Positions 37,424-46,763 of a DNA stretch of 64,000 bases are shown one piece after another. Where the stretch lies: the NCBI RefSeq assembly GCF_000764185.1, contig NZ_JQEC01000047.1, positions 1-64,000 of the forward strand, given 5' to 3'. This DNA comes from Colwellia psychrerythraea. GTDB taxonomy: Bacteria > Pseudomonadota > Gammaproteobacteria > Enterobacterales > Alteromonadaceae. A program made the translations under genes and the position numbers. The first letter of the stretch is position 1. The number at the start of each line of letters is the position of its first letter. The notes beneath the pieces were generated by a model. The model searched no databases. It was not told the origin of the DNA and saw only the letters and a list, made by a program, of their open reading frames with translations.

Positions 37424-37917
37424 GGTAAAGTTTATACAAAGTTACTACGAAGATAGGGTTATTGTAGCAGGTAAGTGGCAGGAAATATTGATGTAGCTAG
37501 CTATTTCGTTCACTTTGCTCATTTTAGACTGATTGAAGTTGAGCGCTTGTTTGAAAGTGACTTGGCATTGTCTTAGGGTTATGGCACTGTTCTCAATAAT
37601 AACAAGCTATTAGCAGGGCTTTAGCCAAGGAAATAGAACTAAGAGAATAATTTAACTGTTTAAAACATAAATATTCACTAATTTAAGTCTGAATTTTTAT
37701 GGCTGTTTGCTATACAAAAACTGCTTGAATAGCCCTAAACTAGGGCTAATGCATTGTATTTACATTAATAATTCTTAAGGGCAATGCTTTACACTATACT
37801 GAGGATAATAGAAGAGAAGTTATTATATTCACTAGAAGAGTTACTTGTATTTATATACAATCAATTATATATATGCGATTTTGCATTCCTGTAATCACTC
37901 AACGTATCAATAATACT
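37424..37917. other. gene-less promoter stretch
   Basis: No credible frame. It is AT-rich, with an AATAGCCCTAAACTAGGGCT inverted repeat near 37730-37749 and the probable promoter of the FHA-kinase pair. Confidence 0.4.
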
Positions 37918-38931
37918 ATGGCTGCTATTTTAAATCTCAATAATAAAAGTGAAGCGTTAAGTTATTTAAATGCCTGTCATTGCTTTGGTCGATCGCCGAC
38001 GAATGTTGATACAATTATCAATGCCCAAGAAGTGTCTCGCATTCATGCTGTCGTTGAGTGGACCAATAACCAGTGGTTTATTCGAGATATCAGTAATAAT
38101 GGCACCTGGGTAAACAGCCAAAAATTAGTAAAAGATATCTCACATAAACTTAATGCAGGTGATAAAATATTTTTCGCCTCAGGTGAAAGCCATGGTTTTG
38201 AGATACAGGACTTAAATCCTCCACAAAATATGTTATTGCCCATTGGTCAAGCGGGTGAACAAGTAACGGCATCGCCAATTATTTTATCTGATGGTAATTT
38301 ACTTCCCTCAGAAGAAAATCCAGAGATCGCTTTGTTTTATGTACCGAGTAAAGACCAGTGGTATAAAGAGTTTCTTGTTGATACCGATGGTAGTGCTTAC
38401 CCGGTAGTAAACTCAGACTTATTGTTTTTTTCTAACCAAAAGTGGCAGTTAAAACTAACACCACTAACTGAAAACACTGTATTAATGGCTAAAGCTAAGT
38501 TATCTGTTCATCAGATAAAGTATCGCTTTAACTTAAGCCTAGATGAAGAAAATACTGAGTTAACCGTAACCACTGATGATGAACAATTCTCTTTAGCGAA
38601 TAAAGCACATCACTACTTAACCTTAAGTTTGGCTAGACATCGTGACCAAGATGCTAAAAATGGTATAGATGAAGACAGTCAAGGTTGGCGTTTACCAGAA
38701 ACTTTAATTAAAGAGCTAGGTTATGAAATAACTCTATTTAATACTCATGTTTGTCGAGCTAAACAACAGTTTAGGGATATGCTTGATGGTGCATGTGATG
38801 GTGATGAATTAATTGAGCGTAAAGGTAAGAAGATTCGTTTTGCCGGCGTTTCTTATCGTATTTATAAAGGTAATGAACTGATTGTGAATCGCGGACAAGA
38901 TAAAGTATCCCTTACGGTATTACATGGATAA
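37918..38931 (+). CDS. FHA-domain protein with C-terminal winged-helix-like domain
   Basis: 337 residues from ATG 37918 (an upstream ATG at 37873 has no ribosome site and is AT-rich). Residues ~15-95 form an FHA phosphothreonine-binding domain (CFGRSPTNVDTIINA, VSRIHAVVEW, ISNNGTWVNSQKL). The C-terminal ~100 residues (HHYLTLSLARHRDQDAKNG, ELIERKGKKIRFAGVSYRIY) resemble an OmpR-type winged helix. It overlaps the kinase gene by 8 bases, so the kinase probably phosphorylates it or a protein it binds. It may be a phospho-dependent regulator. Confidence 0.75.
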   Translation: MAAILNLNNKSEALSYLNACHCFGRSPTNVDTIINAQEVSRIHAVVEWTNNQWFIRDISNNGTWVNSQKLVKDISHKLNAGDKIFFASGESHGFEIQDLNPPQNMLLPIGQAGEQVTASPIILSDGNLLPSEENPEIALFYVPSKDQWYKEFLVDTDGSAYPVVNSDLLFFSNQKWQLKLTPLTENTVLMAKAKLSVHQIKYRFNLSLDEENTELTVTTDDEQFSLANKAHHYLTLSLARHRDQDAKNGIDEDSQGWRLPETLIKELGYEITLFNTHVCRAKQQFRDMLDGACDGDELIERKGKKIRFAGVSYRIYKGNELIVNRGQDKVSLTVLHG

Positions 38932-41593
38932 TAAGTTACCACATTATAGCCGTGAAAGATTATTGGGTGAAGGTGGCATGGGTAAAGTTTACCTAGCCCA
39001 AGATAACCAATTACAACGACAAGTTGCCATAAAAGAATTAACCTATCAGCCTAAAGATGATGGGGTTAATCACGCCTTGCAAGAAGCACGCTTATTAGCG
39101 CGTGTGAACCATGCCAATATTATACAAATTTATAATGTCCATGATGAAGGTGACCATATTTCCTTGGTCATGGAATACTTCAATAGTAAAACCTTGACGC
39201 AATTTCAGCAGGAAAACTACTGCACACTAGTACAGAAGCTAGATTTATTGCAGCAATTTTCTGCGGGGCTTGCAGCGGCGCATAAAAATGGCGTTATTCA
39301 TTGTGATTTAAAACCGACTAATATCTTAGTGGATGATCAAGGGCAGCTGAAAATCACCGATTTTGGCATCGCTCTGATAGCACACAATGAACAGTCAGAT
39401 GAGAGTGATAACGAACAGGCTGATGGCGGCGAAGGTATTCAGTTCGGTAGTTTGCTTTATATGTCGCCAGAGCAAATACAAAAAAAGACCTTAGATTATC
39501 GTAGTGATATTTTTTCTTTCGGAATTGTTGCTTATCAATTAATGGTCGGTAGCCATCCTTTTGCACTTGGTAATAACGGCGGCTCAGCGACAGAAATTGC
39601 AGTTAGAATATGTCAAAGCCCAGCAGAGCATGCTAAAAACTTAATGTTAAATGCACCCAGCGCATTAACTGATTTGCTGATGGAAATGTTAATTCAGCCA
39701 CTCGAGCAAAGAACATTAACAGCGAGTACCATCGAACATAGAATAAAGCACATTAGAACTGCGTTAATGCAAGCTGAGATAAACGAACAAGCTACATTAC
39801 CTTTAGGTGAATTAACCCTACCTATAGATCTAACAGCTAACGATTTTACTCAAGCTATCCAGCCAATTAAGCTTACTGAGAACTTACCTACACCATGGTT
39901 TAGACAAAGCTCTATAGCCATAACTAGCATGACTATATTGTTTATTATGCTGATTGTATTTTATTGGCTTAATAACACCAATGAAGTGGAAAACAAGCAA
40001 GTCGTTATATTAAAACCAACGTTATCAGACAACTCGATAATGGCGCCTATGCAGCAAGATTTAGTTATGTCAGCGGTAGAAGATGCTTTAAGGCAAGCAG
40101 TAATAAATACCAAAAGCATGTATTTAATCTCGCAACGAGAAGTTAATGCGATTAGTAAAGCCTACCCTGATGATTTAAATAAACTTAAACAAGCGGTAGG
40201 TGCATCAGACATTATTTCAACAGAATTGGAATGTGATAACCGTCGTTGTAAAGTAAGTTTTTCGCGATTAGTGGCTAAATCGAAGGACATCGACAGGTTA
40301 ACAGTAAAGTCTGAGAAAAATTGGATAGCGCCAATTGATAAATTTAATGCTATTTTCAGTACTAGCCAAACACAGTTTGCCTCACTTTTTCCTCAGCATT
40401 CAGAAGTCAATCAATCAGGTTTAGTCCAACGGCCGATTAATGAAGGTGATTATCGAGATTACATCGAACTGTATAGCCAAATAAAAGGCCACGGCAACTC
40501 TAGTGCTGACAGTTTGGATCAGTTAGAAGCCTTATTAGCCCGCTCTCCTTATTTATATGCAGCTTATGCTTTGTATCGTGAAACTGCTTCAAACTTATAT
40601 AAACATTCCCGTGATAAAAGTTACCTTGAACGACTAGAGCTAGTATTACAAAATTCCCCACCTGAGTATCGTTACAGTGTTTTTTCAGCTATAGACCGTT
40701 TTTGGTTAGCCTCAGATAAAGGGAATATGGTAGATGCAAGGCTTCAAGTTATTGAAGCAAAAAAAAGAGGTGCTGATGATTTAACCATTTTAGGTTTTGA
40801 AGCCTTTATGTTTTTTAGCTCAGGGCAATATAAAGAAGCTGCTGAGTCATACTCTAATGCTTTTAAACTCAGACCCAGTTCAACATTATTAAACAATATA
40901 GCCTTCAGTTATTGGCGCTTTGGTGATCTGATTAAAGCAGAAAGTGCCCTAAATAGTATGTTAGCAATTGTCCCTGATAATTATAGAGCACAGCGGATGC
41001 AAGCAAATATTTGGTTACTGCAAGGCAAACTTGAATTCGCAATTACCGCATATAAAGAAATAGTCACTAATTTAAATAATGGCACTGATTTGACTAATTT
41101 AAGTTTGGCGTATGCATTAAATAAACAATACGATAAGTCGCTAGAGTTTGCTCAAAAAGCATTAAAACAGAGCCCTAAACATCCATTTAAACTGTTGAAC
41201 TTAGCCGATATTGAAATGATTTTAGGTAATAAAGAATCCGCAATAGCGTATTACCGACAAGTAGTTGCTATTTTGATAGGTAAAAATGAAGTTAAATATT
41301 TAACCAACTTGGCGCAAGCTTATGGTCAGCTTGAACAGGCAAACTTGGCAATAGAAGCATTGAGTCAAGCACAAACCTTAGCAGCAGAAAGTGGTGAAGT
41401 GTTTTATAGCTCAGCCATTGTTTATAGTTTATTGAATGAGAAAGCCTCGGCAATTCATCATGTAAAAAACGCATTAAAGAATAATGTCGGTATTGTTTGG
41501 TTTAACCTTCCCTGGTTTGATGGTTTATGTACTGAGTACGAGTTTAAGCTGTTAATGGTAAAATATGATAATGCTTCACGTTGCTTAAATTAG
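38924..41593 (+). CDS. Ser/Thr protein kinase with membrane segment and TPR region
   Basis: 889 residues. The N-terminal Hanks-type kinase domain has GEGGMGKVYLAQ (P-loop), VAIKEL (ATP-binding Lys), HCDLKPTNIL (catalytic loop, ~125), DFG (~146) and YMSPEQ. One membrane helix (~330-350, ITSMTILFIMLIVFYWL) separates it from an outer part with a TolB-type middle segment (~360-480) and tetratricopeptide repeats (~610-870: YKEAAESYSNAFKLRPSS, YDKSLEFAQKALKQSPKH and others). Signals sensed outside are probably passed to the FHA protein encoded just upstream. It ends without an obvious terminator. Confidence 0.88.
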   Translation: MDNKLPHYSRERLLGEGGMGKVYLAQDNQLQRQVAIKELTYQPKDDGVNHALQEARLLARVNHANIIQIYNVHDEGDHISLVMEYFNSKTLTQFQQENYCTLVQKLDLLQQFSAGLAAAHKNGVIHCDLKPTNILVDDQGQLKITDFGIALIAHNEQSDESDNEQADGGEGIQFGSLLYMSPEQIQKKTLDYRSDIFSFGIVAYQLMVGSHPFALGNNGGSATEIAVRICQSPAEHAKNLMLNAPSALTDLLMEMLIQPLEQRTLTASTIEHRIKHIRTALMQAEINEQATLPLGELTLPIDLTANDFTQAIQPIKLTENLPTPWFRQSSIAITSMTILFIMLIVFYWLNNTNEVENKQVVILKPTLSDNSIMAPMQQDLVMSAVEDALRQAVINTKSMYLISQREVNAISKAYPDDLNKLKQAVGASDIISTELECDNRRCKVSFSRLVAKSKDIDRLTVKSEKNWIAPIDKFNAIFSTSQTQFASLFPQHSEVNQSGLVQRPINEGDYRDYIELYSQIKGHGNSSADSLDQLEALLARSPYLYAAYALYRETASNLYKHSRDKSYLERLELVLQNSPPEYRYSVFSAIDRFWLASDKGNMVDARLQVIEAKKRGADDLTILGFEAFMFFSSGQYKEAAESYSNAFKLRPSSTLLNNIAFSYWRFGDLIKAESALNSMLAIVPDNYRAQRMQANIWLLQGKLEFAITAYKEIVTNLNNGTDLTNLSLAYALNKQYDKSLEFAQKALKQSPKHPFKLLNLADIEMILGNKESAIAYYRQVVAILIGKNEVKYLTNLAQAYGQLEQANLAIEALSQAQTLAAESGEVFYSSAIVYSLLNEKASAIHHVKNALKNNVGIVWFNLPWFDGLCTEYEFKLLMVKYDNASRCLN

Positions 41594-41637
41594 GCTGTTC
41601 TTCTTGAAAATATCATTAGATAATTTAGACTGCTAAA

Positions 41638-42030
41638 TTAATTTTGAATAATGCCGCCACTATCATCAATAGTTCCAAACGTAGACATTTGTCCATAAGG
41701 TGAAACCTGTTGCTCTTCGGCTTTTAACGTTAATTTTTGAGCCGTTTCAACATTTTTGATGTTTACAATTTTTGCAAATATAAGTGGATTGTATTCAGCA
41801 ATATTTAATAATCTTTCTAATTGATTAGCATCTGAGTCAGCCATTTTCATTAGCTGTTGTAATAATTCTGGGTCATTCAGGGCAATGTCATTTAATCTAT
41901 CAACCAATACCGGGTTGGTTTCAGCAATGGTGATTAGCATATCTGTTGAGCTAGCTGCATTAGCGCTAGGTAAATAAATACTGCCAGTTAATGCCAACAA
42001 TAGTGATACAACTTTAATATATTTGTTCAT
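41638..42030 (-). CDS. small secreted protein, function unknown
   Basis: 130 residues from ATG 42030, set by AGGA 6 bases upstream. A signal peptide (VVSLLLALTGSIYLPSANAA) is followed by a helical region with repeating acidic units (IAETNPVLVDRLNDIALNDPELLQQLMKMA) that look like tandem ~15-residue helical repeats. No family recognised. It converges on the kinase gene, 45 bases apart. Confidence 0.6.
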   Translation of the reverse strand: MNKYIKVVSLLLALTGSIYLPSANAASSTDMLITIAETNPVLVDRLNDIALNDPELLQQLMKMADSDANQLERLLNIAEYNPLIFAKIVNIKNVETAQKLTLKAEEQQVSPYGQMSTFGTIDDSGGIIQN

Positions 42031-42468
42031 GACTTTTCCTGCTAAATTTTGGTGAATCATGTCGATGTTCGAGATGAGTTCGGTTGAAAGCTGAGGTAAA
42101 TTTACAGTTTTGATGCGCTGTAAACCATGACAGCCAATTACAGCCTACTTAATACGGCTATTTTTGTTTTTATTCAATATTTTCCCCCCCAATAAGTTAT
42201 TGTTAAACAGGTGCTTAGTGTATACGTGTTGTTTTGTCAATATCTACAACCCAAAATACTGATATTTTATTTTCGTAATGTAGTGTCATATTTATTGCCT
42301 TGTTTTTTTTAATTTTGCTAAAAACCAACTAATTTTTTGGCAAATGTCAGCGTTGTTGTAATGTCGTGTAATGTTCTTTTACTAGCAACTATGGAATAGT
42401 TAACTAAGGGAAGAAATAGTAAGTTTTTTAGACATATTCAGACTGTACGGCTAAGGAAGACAATAATA
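42031..42468. other. gene-less stretch between divergent small genes
   Basis: No credible frame. It contains a run of eight C (42183-42190) and AT-rich promoter-like DNA. Confidence 0.4.
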
Positions 42469-42867
42469 ATGCATGCAATGTTATCAACAGACCTAAACTT
42501 AAATCTTGGCCAAAACTCAGGACGAGAGGCAGGTAGAAAATCAGGGGATGTTACCGAGCCAAAAAGATTAAGCATAATCAATAGGAAAGATACCATGCCA
42601 TGCAAGCAAGTTCATCTAAGACAAGTGGATGAAGATTTACTTGAAAATTTAGTTGGGCCGCAGTTGCAAGTTAAGGGCGCTATTAAGTGTTGTCAATGCG
42701 CATATAACTCTGGTTACCAACAAGGCTTGTTGTTGCAAAAATTTATTAGTCTGGATTTGGAAAGTTTAGGTGACTCACATGCAAATGCTGATGGCAGTCA
42801 CAAAAGTGTTCATCAAGCTTTTGCTCTCGGATATAGCGACGGCGTTGATGCATGCATCAAAAATTAA
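42469..42867 (+). CDS. conserved-looking small protein, function unknown
   Basis: 132 residues, cytoplasmic, no signal peptide. The ribosome binding site AAGGAAG precedes ATG 42469. The first 45 residues are polar and may be disordered. The second half has a compact KCCQCAYNSGYQQGLLLQ motif (three Cys, possible metal site) and ends ALGYSDGVDACIKN; the paired GYxxG elements suggest a small repeat fold. I do not recognise the family. It is followed by another small gene at 42957 in the same direction. Confidence 0.5.
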   Translation: MHAMLSTDLNLNLGQNSGREAGRKSGDVTEPKRLSIINRKDTMPCKQVHLRQVDEDLLENLVGPQLQVKGAIKCCQCAYNSGYQQGLLLQKFISLDLESLGDSHANADGSHKSVHQAFALGYSDGVDACIKN

Positions 42868-42956
42868 TGGAATTTTTTCAAAGTAGTTGCATAAGTTAAT
42901 AAGGAAGTTATAGCGGGCACGTTGTTTTTGCCCAATATTTGCAACCGGAGTAGTTC

Positions 42957-43145
42957 ATGCAAAATAAAAAAACACTAACAAGTACGTCTGGCTATAACCT
43001 AGTACAAACAGATGTATTGGCGCAAAGCGGCGACATTTTAAGAACCTCTTTTGAAGTAGAAGACCCTAATGAAGATGCTATTGGTCGTTTTGGTAGCTTA
43101 TTAGAGGCTGAAAGGTTCATTAAGTTGTTATGCCACCTGAACTAA
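42957..43145 (+). CDS. small protein, function unknown
   Basis: 62 residues. GGAG stands 7 bases before ATG 42957. Composition is that of a real protein (FEVEDPNEDAIGRFGSLLEA, then ERFIKLL) with no membrane segment. No family recognised. The 89-base gap to the preceding small gene allows co-transcription. Confidence 0.45.
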   Translation: MQNKKTLTSTSGYNLVQTDVLAQSGDILRTSFEVEDPNEDAIGRFGSLLEAERFIKLLCHLN

Positions 43146-43569
43146 GTAGATGAAGCCGCTTAAGCATAGGTTTTGCTCTATAGATGTTTTCCCACTGCAG
43201 CATATGCCAATTGTTATGGGCAAATATGCAGATAACATGATACCAATCCCAACTATGCTCTTCGGCTAAAGATTACTTCCTACAGAGCAATAAGCTGAAT
43301 TTACCTCGTAGCATAGCTAAAACATGTTTTTGTAATTAGATTTTTACCAACAAAAACTGATCCAGCTATAGTTTTACCTCATTAGTTGCTGTGCTGTTAC
43401 AGAAATTATCATCTCCAGTAGTAGCGTAACGGCTATTTATATAGACTCAAAACCGTAATGTGTTCTTTTTTATTATTAAATAACATTAAAAGTGACAAAC
43501 TTAAGTTGTATGTTTATTTACAAACTTTTTGGCTAGTAGGTAGGGCAATCTATATGAATCGATCATTTT
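43146..43569. other. gene-less stretch
   Basis: No credible frame. A GATACCAATCCC at 43239 resembles the left terminal repeat of the element at 56697, but no right end follows, so at most a remnant lies here. The rest is the promoter region of the CadC-like gene. Confidence 0.4.
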
Positions 43570-45702
43570 ATGAATAGTTCAATTAAGTATCACCTAGCAA
43601 ATTTAATTTTCTGTCCGACAACTAAAACAGTTACAAAGCAGGATGGCTCAATTGAAAAACTGAGACCGCAACGAGCAAGTATCTTAGCGTTGTTTATTGA
43701 ATATAAAGGGCAGTTAGTTACTTCTGAACTGCTACATAGTCGCATATGGAAGAATCGTAAAGTAGAAGATAAAACGGTTCAGGCTGCATTAACCAAGCTG
43801 CGAACAAGTTTGGGCTGGCAAGCAGATGAAAACCTTATTAATGAAAGAAGTGAGGGCTATCGTTTAGTTTGTGAAGTTATAGCCGTTAATGACCCGACAG
43901 ATTCTCAAGTAGTAATAGCGCAAACCGTAACTTCTCAAACAGTAGCACCCCAAACAGTAATCGCTCAAACGTTAGCGCATAAAGCAGTAAAAAAATCGGG
44001 CATAACAAGCTCTGTATATGCGGCTATAGCTGTCTTTGCCATTGTCACAATAGCATTAATAACAATGCAATATTTTACTGTTAACGCTAACCAGCCTGAA
44101 AAAGTTAAAGAATTTAAAACTAAGCCAATTACCTATATTAAAGGCCAGGAATTAAAACCAAGTCTATCTCCTAATGGTAAATACCTAGCCTTTACCCATG
44201 CAAAAAATAAAACTTTACAATATCAAATAAAAGTTAAGTTATTGTCGAATAATAAGTTCTTAAGCCTTGATGATGCTGCCTTTTCAAGCTCCCCTCGTTG
44301 GAGTGCCAACGGTTTAACATTATATTATCAAGCCTTTGAAAATGAAGAATGTTTCATTAAAAAAGTTCAGCTGATTGATAAAATGATGTTCAGTAAAGCT
44401 GAAGTTATTACCTCATGTGGTAAAGAAAAAAGTGAAAGCCCTGTGGCGGTAGATAAAAGTGATGAATGGTTATACTTTTCTTATAAAACAGCGCCAAACA
44501 AAGCGATGTACCTAAAAAGAATTCACTTAATTACCGGTAAAGAACAACAACTAACCAGCCCAACTGAAGATGCTTACGGTGACTATAGTTTGAGCTTAAG
44601 TCCTGACGGTACAATGTTAGCGATATTAGCGTTTGATGCTGCCGCTAATGGTCGTGTATATACCCTGAATTTACAGACCAAAGAACAAATTTTGGCGTTT
44701 ACCTTTAAACACCTTTTATATAATGTTGATTGGGCAAAACAGGGCAAATCTTTATTTTATATAGATCAAGATGCTTATATTGTTCAATTTGACTTAAATA
44801 ATAAAACTCATAAGCAAATAACCAAACTGAGCCAAAGCTCACAAACTATTCAAGTTATTGAAAATGGTGACTTTTTGGTTGGTTTTGGTGAGTTTTATAT
44901 CAGTGATTTATATAAGAGTAGTTTGGATAGCTATAAAACAGTGCAGCTGCAAGAAAGCCATTTCAATGATCATTCAATTACCTCAATAAGTGATTCACCT
45001 GAACAATATGCCTTTGTTTCCAACCGATCAGGTCTACAGCAAATTTGGCTTTATGATAACGGCAGCTTAAAGCAGCTGACAGATTATAAAAAACAGTTAC
45101 TGATCAAAGAACTGAGTTTATCTAGCGATAATACTTCATTAGTTTATTTAGCAAACTCATCAATAAATGTCATTAATATAGGTGAGCAAATCTATCAAAA
45201 AGTAACAAACAATGAAGTACTTTTCAGAAGTCCGATTTGGCACTGTAGTAGCGAAACTATTCTCGCTACTACCAAGGTAAATGATGTTTGGTCTTTAGCT
45301 GAAATCATACCATCAACGGGAACTGTTAATATTTTATCAAAAGGCATAACGAGTATTAAAGCGGACTGCAACAATGATAAATATTATGTTGCTCAAGAAG
45401 AAAAGCTTGGCATATATTTATTAAGTCGCTTACCAGACACTATTCAAAAAACACCGCTTTTGGCTGATTATTATTTTGGTAGTGGCAAGCAGTGGTTAGT
45501 AGAAAATGACATTGCCTATTTTGTTGAGCAAAGAGCACTTTACTCTATGAGCCTTAAAACTAGCACTAAACCTCAAGCCCAGATGAATGATGAAAACCTA
45601 ATAGGTTTTAATGTTTCAGCCGAAAACATCTACTTTAGTAAAAAAGTATTAAATGATTCATATATCGCACAAATATCAGCCGGCGGCAGTAAAAGGCAGT
45701 AA
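43570..45702 (+). CDS. CadC-like membrane regulator with periplasmic beta-propeller
   Basis: 710 residues. Residues ~1-100 form an OmpR/CadC winged helix (LRPQRASILALFIEYKGQLV, VEDKTVQAALTKLRTSLGW, NERSEGYRLVCEV). A short repetitive linker (IAQTV/TSQTV/APQTV/IAQTL, ~118-137) leads to one membrane helix (~148-168). The periplasmic part has PD40/TolB-like blades (LSPNGKYLAFTHA, LSPDGTMLAILAFD, YAFVSNRSGLQQIWLY). Such one-component regulators bind DNA from the membrane in response to envelope signals. The small secreted peptide gene directly downstream is a plausible target or partner. Confidence 0.88.
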   Translation: MNSSIKYHLANLIFCPTTKTVTKQDGSIEKLRPQRASILALFIEYKGQLVTSELLHSRIWKNRKVEDKTVQAALTKLRTSLGWQADENLINERSEGYRLVCEVIAVNDPTDSQVVIAQTVTSQTVAPQTVIAQTLAHKAVKKSGITSSVYAAIAVFAIVTIALITMQYFTVNANQPEKVKEFKTKPITYIKGQELKPSLSPNGKYLAFTHAKNKTLQYQIKVKLLSNNKFLSLDDAAFSSSPRWSANGLTLYYQAFENEECFIKKVQLIDKMMFSKAEVITSCGKEKSESPVAVDKSDEWLYFSYKTAPNKAMYLKRIHLITGKEQQLTSPTEDAYGDYSLSLSPDGTMLAILAFDAAANGRVYTLNLQTKEQILAFTFKHLLYNVDWAKQGKSLFYIDQDAYIVQFDLNNKTHKQITKLSQSSQTIQVIENGDFLVGFGEFYISDLYKSSLDSYKTVQLQESHFNDHSITSISDSPEQYAFVSNRSGLQQIWLYDNGSLKQLTDYKKQLLIKELSLSSDNTSLVYLANSSINVINIGEQIYQKVTNNEVLFRSPIWHCSSETILATTKVNDVWSLAEIIPSTGTVNILSKGITSIKADCNNDKYYVAQEEKLGIYLLSRLPDTIQKTPLLADYYFGSGKQWLVENDIAYFVEQRALYSMSLKTSTKPQAQMNDENLIGFNVSAENIYFSKKVLNDSYIAQISAGGSKRQ

Positions 45703-45775
45703 ACGGCAGTTATTTTTATCCGTTAAATTGCAGTAACTTAATTCCATCTAAAACCATAAGTCAAAGATGGAAATC

Positions 45776-45946
45776 ATGAAAAAACTTATCACTATACTAT
45801 CCCTTGCTTTATTAATTAGTAGTGCTTCTGCGCAAAATACGACTCAATCAAATGTTGTTAAAGACACGATTAGAGTCGATAAAAAAGATCCCGTAATCAT
45901 CATATTGTGTATGCCTTTCCCCTCTTGTGAAAAACTTAGCTCTTAA
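45776..45946 (+). CDS. small secreted two-Cys peptide
   Basis: 56 residues. A textbook signal peptide (MKKLITILSLALLISSASAQ) precedes a ~36-residue mature peptide rich in charged residues and ending with a CMPFPSC motif, which could form a disulfide loop. ATG 45776 is preferred over ATG 45767 because the signal peptide then starts MKK; the GATGGA upstream is a weak ribosome site. It begins 73 bases after the CadC-like gene on the same strand. Function unknown. Confidence 0.55.
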   Translation: MKKLITILSLALLISSASAQNTTQSNVVKDTIRVDKKDPVIIILCMPFPSCEKLSS

Positions 45947-46051
45947 CTGGTTGTTCAATCTGTCGAATAACTTTTCGAATAAATAACAAAGCGAACCATA
46001 GGTTTCCCCTTGTAATTATTCGAGCTTGTTCTGGGTAAGGGAGTAAAAGCA

Positions 46052-46315
46052 ATGTATGCACTGTTAACGCTAGATCTAGATAAAAATATCACCAGCTTAG
46101 AGCGTGAAAAATTCAATGCTCACATAAAAGATAGTGGTTGGAGGAAACTCGCCAAAGTAACAACAACTTGGTTTACCAGTTATGCAGAAAGTGCAACCGA
46201 ACAAAAAATTATCAATGAGGTGAAACTCGACGTCGCAGCGGCAGCAAAATATTCAGGCATTACTGTCTACGATGCGGCGGTGAATGTTAGCCAATCAGAG
46301 CCAAGTCTTTTTTGA
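46052..46315 (+). CDS. small cytoplasmic protein, possible ferredoxin-like fold
   Basis: 87 residues. A strand-helix-strand pattern (MYALLTLDLD, helix, WRKLAKVTTTWFTSY, helix, ITVYDAAVNVS) is reminiscent of the small alpha/beta fold of Cas2/VapD/GhoS-like proteins; this is inference from pattern only. GGGAG lies before ATG 46052. It stands 174 bases before the small ORF and deaminase pair and could belong to the same defence-type island. Confidence 0.5.
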   Translation: MYALLTLDLDKNITSLEREKFNAHIKDSGWRKLAKVTTTWFTSYAESATEQKIINEVKLDVAAAAKYSGITVYDAAVNVSQSEPSLF

Positions 46316-46479
46316 GTTGAGCTAGGCGAGGCAGTGATGTTTGAATGTTACTTTCAGGTATCAGAGCCATCACTTTGTTAGTCATTATTAATATAAAAAA
46401 TAATGAGTAAGTAATGAATAAATAATGAGTCAGCAAAGACTAAATAGTATTAATTAATAAATTTATCCAAATTACAAAG

Positions 46480-46760
46480 GAGAGACACATGGCTGTTAAA
46501 CACCTTCCAACTGGCATCGTACATCAAGAAAAAAAGGATGGCACAACTGCTTGCGGCGTAGACACGCGAAAGAATAATAACCATTGGGTGGTCACACAAT
46601 TAAAAGCCACATGTGAAAAGGGGGGTTGTAAGAGTTAATTCTTATCACTCATTAAAAGGGCTTTGGCGCAGAGGGGAAGTATGATTTTTAAATTTCACGG
46701 AATCCTTTATTTCAAACCAAATCCAAAAAATTGATTATTAATATGAATAGGTATGAGGCG
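46480..46760 (+). ncRNA. candidate AvcI/DifV-type inhibitory RNA region
   Basis: Placed by synteny only: the stretch immediately upstream of the deaminase gene, covering the 49-codon ORF and the ~125 bases after it. No hairpin terminator separates it from the deaminase start. Boundaries are guesses. Confidence 0.35.
46489..46638 (+). CDS. 49-residue Cys-containing protein upstream of the deaminase (AvcI/DifV position)
   Basis: 49 codons with a strong ribosome binding site (AAGGAG, 6-base spacer). The product starts MAVKHLPTGIVH, has a TTACGVDTRKNNNHWVV core and ends ATCEKGGCKS: three Cys, one Trp, no membrane segment. In Vibrio the DcdV/AvcD deaminase is held inactive by an RNA (AvcI/DifV) encoded at this place, and from memory that RNA overlaps a small ORF of about this size. 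So this entry may be a translated gene, the coding-like part of an inhibitory RNA, or both. Confidence 0.6.
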   Translation: MAVKHLPTGIVHQEKKDGTTACGVDTRKNNNHWVVTQLKATCEKGGCKS

Positions 46761-46763
46761 AAT

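Noticed and set aside
43915..43985. Short tandem repeats considered as a CRISPR-like array
   Set aside because: They are imperfect, about 18-21 bases apart without spacers, and in frame inside a coding linker.
46395..46430. AATAATGAGTAAGTAATGAA-type tandem pattern
   Set aside because: Low-complexity AT-rich DNA before the small ORF; too short and irregular to call a functional repeat.
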